A DNA stretch of 64,000 nt from NCBI GenBank assembly GCA_029862165.1, contig JAOTXU010000002.1, forward strand, positions 62,001 through 126,000, written 5' to 3'. A program made the translations under genes and the position numbers. This document shows positions 1-9,725 of the stretch, piece after piece. Position 1 is the first letter of the stretch. Every line of letters starts with the position of its first letter. Source of the stretch: Gammaproteobacteria bacterium (GTDB lineage Bacteria > Pseudomonadota > Gammaproteobacteria > Steroidobacterales > JABDKV01). The notes beneath the pieces were generated by a model, which saw only the letters and a program-made list of their open reading frames with translations, was not told where the DNA came from and did no database searches.

Positions 1-592
1 CCTTCCAAGCCGTGTTAACGCGGTGAAAAAAACCGGTGGGATGAATCTCGATCCGGGTCCGATGGAAAATACCGGTCGTGAACTCGATGTTGCCATTCAG
101 GGCAGCGGCTGGTTTGCGGTGCAAGATACCGATGGTAGCGAAGTCTATACACGCGCCGGGGATCTACAGCTGGGTTCAGGTGGCGTGTTGACCAATGGCG
201 TCGGACAAGTCGTACTCGGTGAAGGCGGGCCCGTCGCAATACCACCGTTCGAAAAATTGGAAATTGGTGTCGACGGCAGCGTATCGATTGTTCCACTGGG
301 CCAGACGGCCAATACGCTCGCAACAGTCGATCGTATTCGCCTGGTTGATCCGGATCCGGAGACATTATTCAAAGACACGGATGGCCAGATTCGCACTCGC
401 GACGGCATTGAACCGCCGCCCGATGCCAGTGTGAAACTCGCATCCGGTGTGCTCGAAGGCAGCAATGTCAACGCGATGGCATCTCTGATATCGATGTTGG
501 AGCTTGCGCGGCATTTCGAGATGCAAACCAAGCTAATGGAAACTGCGGATAACAATGCCGCCAGTTCCGCGCGGCTGATGCAGATTAGTTGA
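1..592 (+). CDS. flgF: Flagellar basal-body rod protein FlgF, 5' partial
   Basis: This is a proximal rod component of the flagellar axial structure in the periplasm. The reading frame is open from base 2 to the left edge, so the start lies outside the window; about 196 residues are visible, against roughly 245 usual for FlgF. Visible landmarks are the segment ending GRELDVAIQGSGWFAVQ, typical of rod/hook proteins, and the C-terminal LEGSNVNAMASLISMLELARHFEMQ helix region ending in SARLMQIS. That C-terminus separates FlgF from FlgG. It is followed 33 nt later by flgG in the same direction. The ATG-like codons inside the visible part are not the start, because homology continues upstream of them. 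Confidence 0.95.
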   Translation, partial: LPSRVNAVKKTGGMNLDPGPMENTGRELDVAIQGSGWFAVQDTDGSEVYTRAGDLQLGSGGVLTNGVGQVVLGEGGPVAIPPFEKLEIGVDGSVSIVPLGQTANTLATVDRIRLVDPDPETLFKDTDGQIRTRDGIEPPPDASVKLASGVLEGSNVNAMASLISMLELARHFEMQTKLMETADNNAASSARLMQIS

Positions 593-625
593 TGCAAACG
601 TCTGATCTAAAGGAGTAAGCAGAAA

Positions 626-1411
626 ATGAATACAGCGCTTTGGGCGGCCATGACGGGTCTTGAAGCCCAACAAACCAAGATCTCAGTGATCTCAAACAAC
701 CTTGCCAACGCAAGCACGAACGGGTTCAAGTCGGGTCGTGCGATGTTCGAGGACCTGGTCTATCAAAATGTGCGGCAGGCAGGTGCACAGAGTTCAGAGC
801 AGACGCAGCTACCGTCGGGTCTGATGTTGGGTACTGGCGTGCGTGTTGTAGCGACTGCCAAGACCTTTACACAGGGCGCGGTCTCACAAACAGACAGGGC
901 CCTTGATGTTGCGGTGAGGGGACGCGGATTTTTTCAGGTACTGCAACCGGACGGGAGCATAAGCTATACGCGCGACGGTGCTTTTCAGGTGAACGCGGAT
1001 GGTGAACTGGTCACATCGAGCGGCAACCTGGTGCAACCGGGGATCAGTATCCCCAGCGATGCACAGAGCGTGACCATTGGCGATGACGGTATCGTGTCGG
1101 CAACGCTGGCCGGTCAGCCGGATCCGATCCAAGTCGGCACCTTGCAGTTGGCGGACTTTATCAACCCGGCCGGCCTGCAAGCTCGCGGGCAAAACATGTT
1201 CCTTGAAACCGCAGCAAGCGGACCGGCTCAGGCAGGTACACCGGGTCTTAATGGTTTGGGTACTTTGCAGCAGAACGCGCTGGAAGGTTCGAACGTCAAT
1301 GTCGTCGCGGAACTGGTGAGCATGATCGAGACGCAGCGTGCCTATGAACTGAATTCCCGGGCCGTGGCTACCAGTGACGAGATGCTGCAATACCTGACCA
1401 ACAACGTTTAG
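626..1411 (+). CDS. flgG: Flagellar distal rod protein FlgG
   Basis: FlgG forms the distal rod that crosses the peptidoglycan and outer membrane. The 261-aa product has the expected length. The N-terminus shows the rod signature [15 protein letters not shown] at about residues 27-41, the middle has the [17 protein letters not shown] strand, and the C-terminus ends in the [26 protein letters not shown] helix. The start ATG follows a strong AAGGAG ribosome-binding site. It lies between flgF and flgH, the standard order. Confidence 0.98.
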   Translation: MNTALWAAMTGLEAQQTKISVISNNLANASTNGFKSGRAMFEDLVYQNVRQAGAQSSEQTQLPSGLMLGTGVRVVATAKTFTQGAVSQTDRALDVAVRGRGFFQVLQPDGSISYTRDGAFQVNADGELVTSSGNLVQPGISIPSDAQSVTIGDDGIVSATLAGQPDPIQVGTLQLADFINPAGLQARGQNMFLETAASGPAQAGTPGLNGLGTLQQNALEGSNVNVVAELVSMIETQRAYELNSRAVATSDEMLQYLTNNV

Positions 1412-1424
1412 AGGGGCCCGTCTG

Positions 1425-2108
1425 ATGTTTAGTTTACGGATCGTTACAGTCATCGGCATTGCCGTTGGCATCAACGCATGTTCAATTTTGCCGCTGCCAC
1501 AGGGCAATGCTGACGTATGGCAACCGGCCGAGCCAGTCGTGCTGCCCGATGACGTCAAAACCCCGGGTGCAATCTTCAGCCTGGCAAGACAAGTAGAGTT
1601 ATTTTCGGATGTCAAAGCGCGTCGTGTGGGCGATATCATCACGATACGTCTGGTAGAGAAAACTGCTGCACGGAAAAGCTCCAGCACCAGTACGAGCAAG
1701 GACACCTCGATTACTAATCAAAACCCGACGCTGTTTGGCATAGAACTGAGCAGCGACCAAATCCCGATACTGGGTCAGGACGTCGACGGGAGCCAAAGTT
1801 TCGCCGGTGACGGAGCGAGCAGTCAGAGCAATGAGCTCGAAGGCAGTATCACTGTGACCGTCGCGCAACGATTGCCAAACGGAAATCTTTACGTCCGCGG
1901 AGAAAAATGGCTAACCCTCAACCAGGGTGAAGAATTTGTTCGTATCTCGGGAATCGTGCGTCCTTACGATATAGGCACCGACAATTCTATTGCGTCCAGC
2001 AAGGTCGCCGATGCGCGCATCATCTACAGCGGCAAAGGCGCGCTTGCCGATGCCAACCGTCAGGGCTGGCTGGCACGTTTCTTCAGCCGTCCGCTGATGC
2101 CTTTCTAG
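1425..2108 (+). CDS. flgH: Flagellar L-ring lipoprotein FlgH
   Basis: FlgH builds the outer-membrane L-ring bushing around the distal rod. The 227-aa precursor has a hydrophobic signal peptide ending in INAC, with the lipidated cysteine at residue 19. The body carries family features: the VGDIITIRLVEKTAARKSSS segment at about residues 67-86, a serine/threonine-rich stretch, and a C-terminal YVRGEKWLTLNQGEEFVRISGIVRP motif. Asn two residues before the Cys is a slightly atypical lipobox, but the position is right. It starts 13 nt after flgG and precedes flgI by 12 nt. Confidence 0.97.
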   Translation: MFSLRIVTVIGIAVGINACSILPLPQGNADVWQPAEPVVLPDDVKTPGAIFSLARQVELFSDVKARRVGDIITIRLVEKTAARKSSSTSTSKDTSITNQNPTLFGIELSSDQIPILGQDVDGSQSFAGDGASSQSNELEGSITVTVAQRLPNGNLYVRGEKWLTLNQGEEFVRISGIVRPYDIGTDNSIASSKVADARIIYSGKGALADANRQGWLARFFSRPLMPF

Positions 2109-2120
2109 GGAGAAGTCGGT

Positions 2121-3218
2121 ATGAGAATTCTATTTTCCATCCTGATCTGTGGGCTGACTTCACAGCAGGTTTGTGCCGAACGGATCAAAGATCTTGCCGC
2201 GATCGCCGGCGTTCGCACCAATCAGCTGGTCGGTTACGGGCTGGTCGTCGGGCTGGAGGGAACCGGCGATCAAACCAGCCAGGCGCCTTTCACCGTGCAG
2301 AGTATGAAGAATTTCCTGCAACAGTTCGGTGTCACCGTACCCGAGAATTCTAACCCGCAACTAAAGAACGTCGCTGCCGTATCGCTGCATGCGGAACTAC
2401 CGCCATTTGCGAAACCCGGGCAGAGTATCGATATCACCGTATCCTCTCTCGGTAATGCATCGAGTCTGCGAGGCGGGAGTCTATTGATGGCGCCACTACG
2501 CGGTGCCGATGGCGAGATATATGCACTGGCGCAGGGCAACGTAATAGTCAGCGGATTCGGTGCGTCCGGCAATGATGGCTCGCGGGTAACCGTCAATACC
2601 ACCAGCGCCGGACGTATACCCAACGGCGCTATGGTAGAACGCTCGGTGCCGTCAAACTTCACGACGATGCCGGCTGTGTTCCTTAATCTGCACACACCCG
2701 ACTTCACTACAGCCAATCGACTGACCGAGGCCGTTAACGAGATGCTGGGTGACGGCACGGCGCAATCGCTGGATCCGACATCGATCAAGATTGCTGCGCC
2801 GATCGATCCGTCACAGCGTATCAGCTTTGTTTCGGTGCTGGAAAACATAGAATTAGAGCCCGCAGATGCCCCTGCGCGCGTGATCGTCAATTCGCGCACG
2901 GGTACCGTAGTCATTGGCTCCCATGTGCGGGTATCGCCGGCGGCGGTATCGCACGGTTCGTTGACCGTCACGATTACCGAGAGCCCGCAAGTAAGTCAGC
3001 CGGGCGCTTTCAGCGACGGCGACACCGTAGTCGTGAATCGCTCGGACATAGAAATCATTGAAGATCAGCAACGCATGTTTCTGTTTGAGCCTGGCGTCAC
3101 GTTGAATGAGATCGTTACTGCGGTAAATCAGGTCGGTGCGGCACCCGGTGATTTGGTGGCGATACTCGAAGCTCTCAAGCAGGCCGGGTCATTGCATGCG
3201 GAATTAATCGTCATTTAA
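2121..3218 (+). CDS. flgI: Flagellar P-ring protein FlgI
   Basis: FlgI forms the periplasmic P-ring in the peptidoglycan layer. The 365-aa precursor starts with a Sec signal peptide (cleavage likely after VCA at about residue 19). It then shows the hallmark sequence [30 protein letters not shown] in consecutive pieces at residues 21-50. The C-terminal [24 protein letters not shown] stretch is also typical. The stop codon overlaps the flgJ start as TAATG, implying translational coupling. Confidence 0.98.
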   Translation: MRILFSILICGLTSQQVCAERIKDLAAIAGVRTNQLVGYGLVVGLEGTGDQTSQAPFTVQSMKNFLQQFGVTVPENSNPQLKNVAAVSLHAELPPFAKPGQSIDITVSSLGNASSLRGGSLLMAPLRGADGEIYALAQGNVIVSGFGASGNDGSRVTVNTTSAGRIPNGAMVERSVPSNFTTMPAVFLNLHTPDFTTANRLTEAVNEMLGDGTAQSLDPTSIKIAAPIDPSQRISFVSVLENIELEPADAPARVIVNSRTGTVVIGSHVRVSPAAVSHGSLTVTITESPQVSQPGAFSDGDTVVVNRSDIEIIEDQQRMFLFEPGVTLNEIVTAVNQVGAAPGDLVAILEALKQAGSLHAELIVI

Positions 3219-4048
3219 TGAGTGCGTACAGCGGAATCTATTCAGACATGCAGGGGCTCGCCGAACTGCGTACGCACGCTGTCCGGCGGCCAGAGTCGGC
3301 ATTGGAAGAAGTCGCCGGGCAATTTGAGGCAGTGTTTACGCGGATGATGCTAAAGACCATGCGCGAATCCAGTCTGAACAGTGACCTGCTTGAAAGTAAC
3401 CAGTCGGCGCACTACATGGAGATGTTTGACAGCCAGGTTGCTGTCGAGATGTCGCGGGGTCGCGGTCTGGGTCTTAAACAGCTGCTCATGCGACAGTTGG
3501 GAAGTGATTCTACAAATAAGCCTGTTGAATCGACCGTGGCTATAGATCGCGGTGATTTCGAGCCGGCCAGTCGCAAGGAATTTGTTGCAGCCTTGTTGCC
3601 GTTTGCACGCCAGGTAGAAAAAGAACTCGGTATCTCACACAAAGCGGTGTTAGCGCAGGCCGCGCTGGAAAGCGGTTGGGGTCGCCGTACGATGCGCCAT
3701 CCGGACGGCAAGAGCACGTTCAACCTGTTCGGCATCAAAGCGGACCGGTCATGGAGTGGGGACCGTGTTGCACTGCGAACTCTGGAGTTCGAAGATGGCA
3801 TTGCACACCGTCCGAGGGAAAACTTTCGCGCATATCAGTCGCTGGGACACGCGGTAGACGACTATGCGGGTTTTATTCGCGACAACCCGCGTTATACACG
3901 CGCTATTCAACTTGGCGCAGATCCGCATGCTTATGCACACGAATTACAGCGCGCCGGTTATGCAACCGACCCCGATTACGCGAAAAAAATTGGAGAGATT
4001 CTCGACAGCGACATGTTGCGCGTTGGGAGTCGTGAGGGAGTAATGTAA
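3218..4048 (+). CDS. flgJ: Flagellar rod cap / peptidoglycan hydrolase FlgJ
   Basis: FlgJ caps the growing rod and opens the peptidoglycan for it. At 276 aa it is the long, two-domain type. An N-terminal rod-binding domain (FEAVFTRMMLKTMRES, about residues 32-47) is followed by a C-terminal glucosaminidase domain with LAQAALESGWG, whose Glu is the expected catalytic residue, and YATDPDYAKKI near the end. The start overlaps the flgI stop (TAATG), and its own stop overlaps the flgK start in the same way. Confidence 0.97.
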   Translation: MSAYSGIYSDMQGLAELRTHAVRRPESALEEVAGQFEAVFTRMMLKTMRESSLNSDLLESNQSAHYMEMFDSQVAVEMSRGRGLGLKQLLMRQLGSDSTNKPVESTVAIDRGDFEPASRKEFVAALLPFARQVEKELGISHKAVLAQAALESGWGRRTMRHPDGKSTFNLFGIKADRSWSGDRVALRTLEFEDGIAHRPRENFRAYQSLGHAVDDYAGFIRDNPRYTRAIQLGADPHAYAHELQRAGYATDPDYAKKIGEILDSDMLRVGSREGVM

Positions 4049-5919
4049 TGACAGATTTTCTAAACACGGGCGTGTCGGGACTGATCGCCTTTCAACGTGC
4101 ACTGGCGACAACCAGTCACAATATTGCCAATGCCAACACCGTCGGTTTCAGCCGGCAGCAGGCGTTGCTGACCGCGCGACCGGCGCGTGGTACAGCGCTG
4201 TCGGGTCTGGGTACAGAAGTGTCCAGCGTGCGCCGCATTTACGATCAGTACCTGGTCGGGCAGGTGCAGACCAATACTTCCGCATTTAACCGATTGCAGT
4301 CGTTTCACTCACTGGCCGCCCAGGTTGATAATTTGCTCGCCGGTGGTGGCACCAGCGTTGGCACGATGTTGCAGGATTTTTTTAACGCGCTGGATACGGT
4401 GGCCGACGACCCGGCGGGCTTGATTACCCGCGAGGCGTTTTTGGGTCAGGCGCGTGCATTGACGCAGCGTTTTACTCAGGCGGAGAGTCGCCTGAATGCG
4501 CTGGATCGTGATGTTAACAATCGCGTAAGCAATTCCGTGTCCGAGATTAACGCTTTGGCCGAATCCATCGCACAGATCAATGGCCAGATCGTCGCCAGCA
4601 GTTCCGGCAGTCAGGTGAGCAGTGACCTGTTGGACCAAAGAGACAATTTGTTGACCCAACTCAATGGGCATGTGGCGGTAACGACTGTGCAACAGGACGA
4701 TGGCGCGACGAATGTCTTCATCGCCAATGGGTTGATACTGGTACGCGGCTCCAGTGCAGAGTCGCTGGGCACCACCCAGAACGAATATGAACCCACTCGT
4801 GTGGGCGTGAGGTTTCAAAACGGCACTGAGATAACTTCGCGAATCAGTGGTGGCGAGATCGGTGGTGCATTGGACTTTCGGCGTGAAGTGCTGGATCCGG
4901 CGCGCAACGCACTGGGTCGTCTGGCGCATGGCATTACCGAAACGCTCAATGCACAACATCGCGAGGGTCTCGATCTTACTGGTCTGCAGGGGGGCGATCT
5001 CTTCGCCGTCGGTTCGCCGGTTTCGTTGGCGTCAGCGTTCAATAGCGGCGCGGCGGCCGTAACAACGTCTATCGATGACATCACAACTTTGACCACTGAT
5101 GACTACGTACTGCGTTACGACGGCGCAGTCTGGTCGTTGGAAAATTCCGAGACCGGTGTAGCCGTGCCAATGACCGGTACCGGGACACCGGCTGACCCAT
5201 TCCGCGTTAATGGCATCGCAATCGAAGTCGGTGCAGGTGCCGCGGCCGGAGACCGTTATTTGATTCGGCCCAACAGCAATGCCGCTGCTGGCATGGACCT
5301 GCTGGTCAGCGATCCGGCAAAAATCGCCGCCGCCGCCGCGATCATTGCGACCACCTCGACGGCAAACGCCGGTAATGCGCAGGTCAGTGTCGGCCAGGTC
5401 ATCGACAGTAGTCATCCAAATCTGCTCAATACCGTCAATATTGTTTTTACCGATCCGAATAATTACATGATTGGTGGGACCGGCCCGTTTCCCTATACCA
5501 GCGGGGATCCGATCGACTTTAACGGCTGGCGTGTGGAGATCAGCGGGACGCCGCAGGCGGGCGATACGTTTGCCGTTAGTACAAATACTGCCGGAAGTGC
5601 CGATAACCGTAATGCGCTGTTGCTCAGTGATCTGCAGAGTTTGCGCATGCTGGATAACGGGACATCGAGTCTTGGTGACAGTTTTGGCACATTGGTTGCC
5701 AGCGTAGGAACCGTCACGCAGCATGCCGCGATCAATCGTGATGCACAGCAGATACTGTTGACTGATTCAGAGCAGGCACGACTGACAATTTCCGGTGTGA
5801 ACCTGGACGAGGAAGCAGCCAATCTGCTGCGCTTCGAGCAAGCGTACCAGGCGGCGGCGCAGGTGATCAGCGTTGCCGATCAGTTATTCCAGACATTGAT
5901 CGGGGCGGTAGCACGATGA
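4048..5919 (+). CDS. flgK: Flagellar hook-associated protein 1, FlgK
   Basis: FlgK is the first junction protein between hook and filament. The 623-aa product is of normal length for polar-flagellum species. The N-terminus (FLNTGVSGLIAFQRALATTS, then HNIANANTVGFSRQQ) and the C-terminus (SGVNLDEEAANLLRFEQAY) are the conserved coiled-coil ends that pack in the D0 core. The central 300 residues are variable. It is coupled to flgJ (TAATG) and overlaps flgL by 4 nt (ATGA). Confidence 0.97.
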   Translation: MTDFLNTGVSGLIAFQRALATTSHNIANANTVGFSRQQALLTARPARGTALSGLGTEVSSVRRIYDQYLVGQVQTNTSAFNRLQSFHSLAAQVDNLLAGGGTSVGTMLQDFFNALDTVADDPAGLITREAFLGQARALTQRFTQAESRLNALDRDVNNRVSNSVSEINALAESIAQINGQIVASSSGSQVSSDLLDQRDNLLTQLNGHVAVTTVQQDDGATNVFIANGLILVRGSSAESLGTTQNEYEPTRVGVRFQNGTEITSRISGGEIGGALDFRREVLDPARNALGRLAHGITETLNAQHREGLDLTGLQGGDLFAVGSPVSLASAFNSGAAAVTTSIDDITTLTTDDYVLRYDGAVWSLENSETGVAVPMTGTGTPADPFRVNGIAIEVGAGAAAGDRYLIRPNSNAAAGMDLLVSDPAKIAAAAAIIATTSTANAGNAQVSVGQVIDSSHPNLLNTVNIVFTDPNNYMIGGTGPFPYTSGDPIDFNGWRVEISGTPQAGDTFAVSTNTAGSADNRNALLLSDLQSLRMLDNGTSSLGDSFGTLVASVGTVTQHAAINRDAQQILLTDSEQARLTISGVNLDEEAANLLRFEQAYQAAAQVISVADQLFQTLIGAVAR

Positions 5920-7115
5920 GCGGACGTATTTCTACACAAGGACTGTACTTACAGTCGCTGGCTGCGATGCTGAATCAGCAGGCGGCCCTGGCGCGAACCC
6001 AACAGCAGGTTTCCACAGGCCGGCGTTTTGCCACGGCGGCAGATAATCCGGTAGCAGCGGCGCGTGAGTTGGATCTCAGTCGTTCGCTCAAGCGTATCGA
6101 CCAGCTACAACAGAATATCAGTGTTGCCAATCACCGTCTCAGTCTCGAGGACAATGCATTGGCCGAAGTCACTGACACGCTGCAGCGGGTGCGAGAACTC
6201 GCGGTGTTGGTCAATTCCGACACGAACGAGGGTGCTCGAGACGTCATCGTTGAGGAACTCGATCAGCTCCTTAGTCACTTGGTGCAGACGGCCAATATCA
6301 GCGATGGCGAGGGTGGTTACCTTTTTGCTGGTTTTTCGGCAAAAGCGCAGCCGTTTGTGCGTGACAACACAATGGTGCAGTACCGGGGCGACCAGGGACA
6401 GCGTTTCTTGCAAATCGGTTCCGAGCGACGGGTTGCCGACGGCGACTCGGGGGCGTCGGTTTTCCAACTGTTGCATAACGGCAATGGTACTTTCACGACT
6501 CGTGCCGCGTCGACCAACACTGGCAGCGCCATAGTCGATAACGGGGCTTTGCGCGATGCGTCGGCATGGATACCGGATAATTACAAGATCAATTTCCTCA
6601 CCGATACCGATTATCAGGTTGTCGATGGCGGGGGTGTGCCGATTCTTGTTGATACCTACGAGGATGGCGGAGTGATCAGCTTCAACGGCATCGATGTAAG
6701 CTTAAGCGGTCCTGCGGCTGCGGGCGACAGCTTTGAAATCGATCCCAGTCGCTACCAGGACATTTTCGCCACCGTGCAGGATTTCATGAATGCGGCCACC
6801 GGCCAGTCCGCTGACAGCGGGGCACGCGCGGTTTTTCACTCTGACATGAACAGCGTACTCGGCAATCTGGATCGTGCACTCGAGCACATCGCGACCGTCC
6901 GTACGCGAGTCGGCACCAGGCTCAGTGCACTCGACGACCAGGGCCAGCTCAATCTTGACAGCCGTTTGTCACTCGAGATCACATTATCTGACGTGCGCGA
7001 CATCGACATAATCGAAGCCGCCAGTCGGCTCGATCTCGAACGCGTCAGCCTGCAGGCGGCACAACAGGCATTTTTGCGGGTGCAAAATCTCTCGTTGTTC
7101 CGTCTGCTTGGCTAA
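5916..7115 (+). CDS. flgL: Flagellar hook-associated protein 3, FlgL
   Basis: FlgL is the second hook-filament junction protein and a flagellin relative. The 399-aa product has the flagellin-like N-terminal helix (MLNQQAALARTQQQVSTGRR, then ATAADNPVAAARELDLSRSL) and a C-terminal helix ending DLERVSLQAAQQAFLRVQNLS. It overlaps flgK by ATGA, so the two junction proteins are translationally coupled. It appears to be the last flg gene of this transcription unit. Confidence 0.96.
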   Translation: MSGRISTQGLYLQSLAAMLNQQAALARTQQQVSTGRRFATAADNPVAAARELDLSRSLKRIDQLQQNISVANHRLSLEDNALAEVTDTLQRVRELAVLVNSDTNEGARDVIVEELDQLLSHLVQTANISDGEGGYLFAGFSAKAQPFVRDNTMVQYRGDQGQRFLQIGSERRVADGDSGASVFQLLHNGNGTFTTRAASTNTGSAIVDNGALRDASAWIPDNYKINFLTDTDYQVVDGGGVPILVDTYEDGGVISFNGIDVSLSGPAAAGDSFEIDPSRYQDIFATVQDFMNAATGQSADSGARAVFHSDMNSVLGNLDRALEHIATVRTRVGTRLSALDDQGQLNLDSRLSLEITLSDVRDIDIIEAASRLDLERVSLQAAQQAFLRVQNLSLFRLLG

Positions 7116-7161
7116 GTACTAGTTAATCGATAAATAGGGTTTCAACCGCTATTATTCAGGA

Positions 7162-7542
7162 ATGCGGTTCGACACCAATAACCTGCAGCGCCTAACGCTG
7201 CCGCTTGGCTTGATGCTGCTTATTTTCGGTATGTCCTCTATCCCTGGAACGACTGAGCAGTCTAATTTCCTCGGTTTTGTGCCGCCGGCGTTGCAAAACC
7301 TGTTACACATGCCGCTTTTTGGTCTACTGGCCTGGCTTTGGTATCGCAGCCTGCGTGGCTTCGGCAGGCCCTCTGCGCAGGCGGTCGCATTGGCTACCCT
7401 TGTTAGCGTGCTGTGGGGCGTGCTCGATGAGATACACCAGTTTTTTGTGCCGGGGCGTTTCGCTTCGCTGACCGACATGGGGTTTAATGTTGCCGGTGCG
7501 CTGATTGTAGCCGCCCTACTCGTTCGCAAAGAAAAAGAATAG
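7162..7542 (+). CDS. VanZ-like small membrane protein
   Basis: This is a 126-aa integral membrane protein of the VanZ-like family. The supporting motif is DEIHQFFVPGRFASLTDM followed by a hydrophobic VAGALIVAALL helix; three or four transmembrane helices can be seen (about residues 12-25, 36-52, 66-83, 98-116). The biochemical role of the family is poorly defined; in some Gram-positives VanZ contributes to low-level teicoplanin resistance. Here it is a lone gene between flgL and fliC with no obvious functional link. The ATG lies just after TTCAGGA, a fair ribosome-binding site. Confidence 0.8.
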   Translation: MRFDTNNLQRLTLPLGLMLLIFGMSSIPGTTEQSNFLGFVPPALQNLLHMPLFGLLAWLWYRSLRGFGRPSAQAVALATLVSVLWGVLDEIHQFFVPGRFASLTDMGFNVAGALIVAALLVRKEKE

Positions 7543-7562
7543 GCGCCCGGACCGCGTTGTCA

Positions 7563-7608
7563 GCCTGCGAGAGAACGACGCCTCGCAGGCCCGTCGACCG
7601 TGTTTTTT
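7563..7608 (+). terminator. Possible terminator between the VanZ-like gene and fliC
   Basis: A perfect 9-bp inverted repeat (GCCTGCGAG / CTCGCAGGC, loop 10 nt) ends at 7590 and is followed, after a 12-nt gap, by a run of six T at 7603-7608. The hairpin is solid, but the T-run is too far away for a classical intrinsic terminator, so it may only attenuate. Confidence 0.4.
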
Positions 7609-7650
7609 CTGCAGATCGCAGGTTTTGATATTACAGAATACGGATTTTTC

Positions 7651-7677
7651 TCAAGAAACTGACGGAGTTACCGATAC
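7651..7677 (+). promoter_or_regulatory. Sigma28 (FliA) promoter of fliC
   Basis: TCAAGAAA, an 11-nt spacer, and ACCGATAC match the sigma28 consensus TAAAGTTT-N11-GCCGATAA at spacing and core bases (CCGATA in the -10). It lies about 95 nt before the fliC ATG, a usual distance. FliA encoded at 14313-15044 would be the cognate factor. Confidence 0.8.
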
Positions 7678-7771
7678 AGCGGCCTGAGGGGGTCACGCTG
7701 CGAAGCGTGTGCTCTATTTTCCAAACAGCAGGCCGTAGGCCGGCTTGGGATTATCAACCAGGAGGGGAGCA

Positions 7772-9241
7772 ATGGCTCTGACCATCAACACCAATGTGAT
7801 GTCACTGAACGCCCAGCGAAATCTGTCCTTGTCGGACAGCAATCTCGCACAGGCGCTACAGCGGCTGTCGACCGGTCTGCGTATCAACAGCGCCAAGGAC
7901 GATGCCGCTGGTCTCGCAATTTCCGACAGGTTCACCACACAGATTCGTGGTTTGAACCAGGCCGTGCGAAATGCCAACGATGGTATTTCACTCGCGCAAA
8001 CGGCGGAGAGTGCACTCAGCGAGGTTAGCAATAACCTTCAACGGATACGTGAGCTTGCTGTACAGTCGGCCAACGCCACGAACTCCGCATCCGACCGTCA
8101 GGCTCTGGACGCTGAAGTCCAACAGCGTTTGGCGGAAATCGACCGTATTTCGTCGCAAACGACGTTTAACAACCGCAAGGTACTCGACGGCAGCTTCGGC
8201 GACGCCGTGTTCCAGGTGGGTGCAAACGTGGCCGAGACGATCCAGGTCAGCCTGAACGCCGGCGTGCGTATCAACCAGATCGGCCAGATCGCCTCTCTGG
8301 AAAGTGCTGCGGTGACAAGTTCCGCACTGACCGAAGGCGGCTTCTCCGTCACGGTGGGGAACAATGAGGCCGTCGTAATCGGTTCGAGTGTTAATGGCGC
8401 CGAACCTGTTGGTCAGGCCGCCGACAGCGCTTACGCGAAGAAATTCGCCATCGATGCCGCCGGTGTTACGGGTTTGACCGTACAAGCCAGCACGTCGGTG
8501 ACCAGCTCGTTCGTATCGGTCGTCTCCGGTGGTAGCGACAGCTACACGTTGGAAATCAATGACGTCAAGATCTACGACGCTTTCGACCTCACGGCAATCG
8601 GTGCTTCGCCATTGAACCTGGCAACCGTCGTCACGGCGATTAACCAGGAAGCTGTCAACACGGGCGTTCGCGCTTCCGTGGATGGTGGTGGTGATTTGGT
8701 GCTGACGTCTAACGAAGGTCGCAACATCAAGGTCTCTGAGACGGGCGACAATGCTACGGGTCTGACCGGCACCATCGGTGCAACCGACTTTACCAACTCC
8801 GCTGCCGGGCTCACCGATACTGAGCGTGGCACCGTTACGTTGAGTGCATCGGAGAGCATCACGTTTAACGGCGCTGATACTGCTTTTATCGGTTTTACTG
8901 ATGGGCAGACCATCACTGTCGATACATCGACTCTGGCGACAGTCAATATCAATACCGTCGCCGGTGCTAATGACGTGATCCAACGTGTAGATGCGGCACT
9001 GACTTCAGTTAGTAGTTTCCGCAGCACACTGGGTGCGATTCAAAACCGTTTTGAGTCAACTATCGTCAACCTACAGACGGTGTCCGAGAACCTGGCTGCT
9101 TCACGTAGCCGTATTCTCGACGCTGACTTTGCCGCTGAAACTGCAAAACTGACTAAAGCGCAGATTCTGCAGCAGGCAGGCATCGCCGTGTTGGCGCAGG
9201 CAAACGCAGTACCACAGGCGGTACTGGGATTGCTGCAGTAA
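7772..9241 (+). CDS. fliC: Flagellin FliC
   Basis: FliC is the filament subunit exported by the flagellar type III system. The ATG chosen gives 489 aa starting [19 protein letters not shown] and follows a strong AGGAGGGG site; an in-frame upstream TTG at 7745 has no such support. Residues 1-170 are the conserved D0/D1 N-terminus, including [15 protein letters not shown], the region recognised by TLR5 in gammaproteobacterial flagellins. The last 90 residues are the conserved C-terminal helix ([19 protein letters not shown], ending GLLQ). Residues of about 180-400 are a variable surface domain rich in Thr, Ser and Val. It is the only flagellin gene in the window. Confidence 0.98.
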   Translation: MALTINTNVMSLNAQRNLSLSDSNLAQALQRLSTGLRINSAKDDAAGLAISDRFTTQIRGLNQAVRNANDGISLAQTAESALSEVSNNLQRIRELAVQSANATNSASDRQALDAEVQQRLAEIDRISSQTTFNNRKVLDGSFGDAVFQVGANVAETIQVSLNAGVRINQIGQIASLESAAVTSSALTEGGFSVTVGNNEAVVIGSSVNGAEPVGQAADSAYAKKFAIDAAGVTGLTVQASTSVTSSFVSVVSGGSDSYTLEINDVKIYDAFDLTAIGASPLNLATVVTAINQEAVNTGVRASVDGGGDLVLTSNEGRNIKVSETGDNATGLTGTIGATDFTNSAAGLTDTERGTVTLSASESITFNGADTAFIGFTDGQTITVDTSTLATVNINTVAGANDVIQRVDAALTSVSSFRSTLGAIQNRFESTIVNLQTVSENLAASRSRILDADFAAETAKLTKAQILQQAGIAVLAQANAVPQAVLGLLQ

Positions 9242-9254
9242 AGCGAGATCGGAT

Positions 9255-9277
9255 AGCCCGGGGCTAGTCCCCGGGCT
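9255..9277 (+). terminator. GC-rich hairpin after fliC
   Basis: A perfect 9-bp inverted repeat, AGCCCGGGG / CCCCGGGCT with a 5-nt loop, starts 13 nt after the fliC stop. No T-run follows, so it is more likely to stabilise the fliC mRNA 3' end or partly stop transcription before flaG than to terminate fully. Confidence 0.5.
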
Positions 9278-9307
9278 ACTCCGGGTGTAGAAGCAGGAGG
9301 ACGTATA

Positions 9308-9688
9308 GTGTCCAGCCAAATAGCATTAGTCGCCACAGAACCGGTACGAACGCCCACTGAACGTGCGCGCCGTAGCGATGTGGTGAATCGTGCTGGGGGA
9401 CAACAAGTCGCGGAGCAAATAACTCCGCCCGCCGGCAAAACACCTGATCTTGTCGCAACAAAGGCGCCCGAACTGCGGGTTGCAGTAGACACCGTGCGGG
9501 AATTCGTTGCCGATATGCAGCGCGATCTGCAATTCACGGTAGACGAAAATAGTGGTCGTACCATCATCACCGTCATTGATAGTGAGAGTGGCAAGATCGT
9601 TCGTCAAATTCCCTCCGAGGAGCTGTTGCAAATTGCCGAGACGGTCGCCAGTGGCGGCAGTATCAACTTGATAGATAGCCGGGCCTGA
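9308..9688 (+). CDS. flaG: FlaG family protein
   Basis: FlaG is a small cytoplasmic protein found next to fliC and fliD that affects filament length in polar flagella. The 126-aa product has a disordered N-terminal half and the conserved C-terminal FlaG domain: LQFTVDENSGRTIITVID, SGKIVRQIPSEELLQIAE. Translation starts at GTG, supported by AGGAGG 7 nt upstream. Its stop codon is embedded in an intrinsic terminator hairpin. Confidence 0.93.
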   Translation: MSSQIALVATEPVRTPTERARRSDVVNRAGGQQVAEQITPPAGKTPDLVATKAPELRVAVDTVREFVADMQRDLQFTVDENSGRTIITVIDSESGKIVRQIPSEELLQIAETVASGGSINLIDSRA

Positions 9689-9707
9689 ACAGGCCCGGCC
9701 TTTTTTT
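9678..9707 (+). terminator. Intrinsic terminator overlapping the flaG stop, before fliD
   Basis: GCCGGGCCT / AGGCCCGGC forms a perfect 9-bp stem with a GAAC loop, followed by C and seven T. This is a textbook rho-independent terminator. Its 5' arm contains the flaG TGA, and fliD begins only 18 nt after the T-run. Confidence 0.9.
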
Positions 9708-9725
9708 AAAAGCACGGAGTTCGCA

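Noticed and set aside
884-1705. 273-aa minus-strand open frame over flgG/flgH
   Set aside because: Antisense shadow of two clear genes; no family, no start signal.
7988-8983. 331-aa minus-strand open frame over fliC
   Set aside because: Mirror frame of the GC-biased flagellin gene with no homology.
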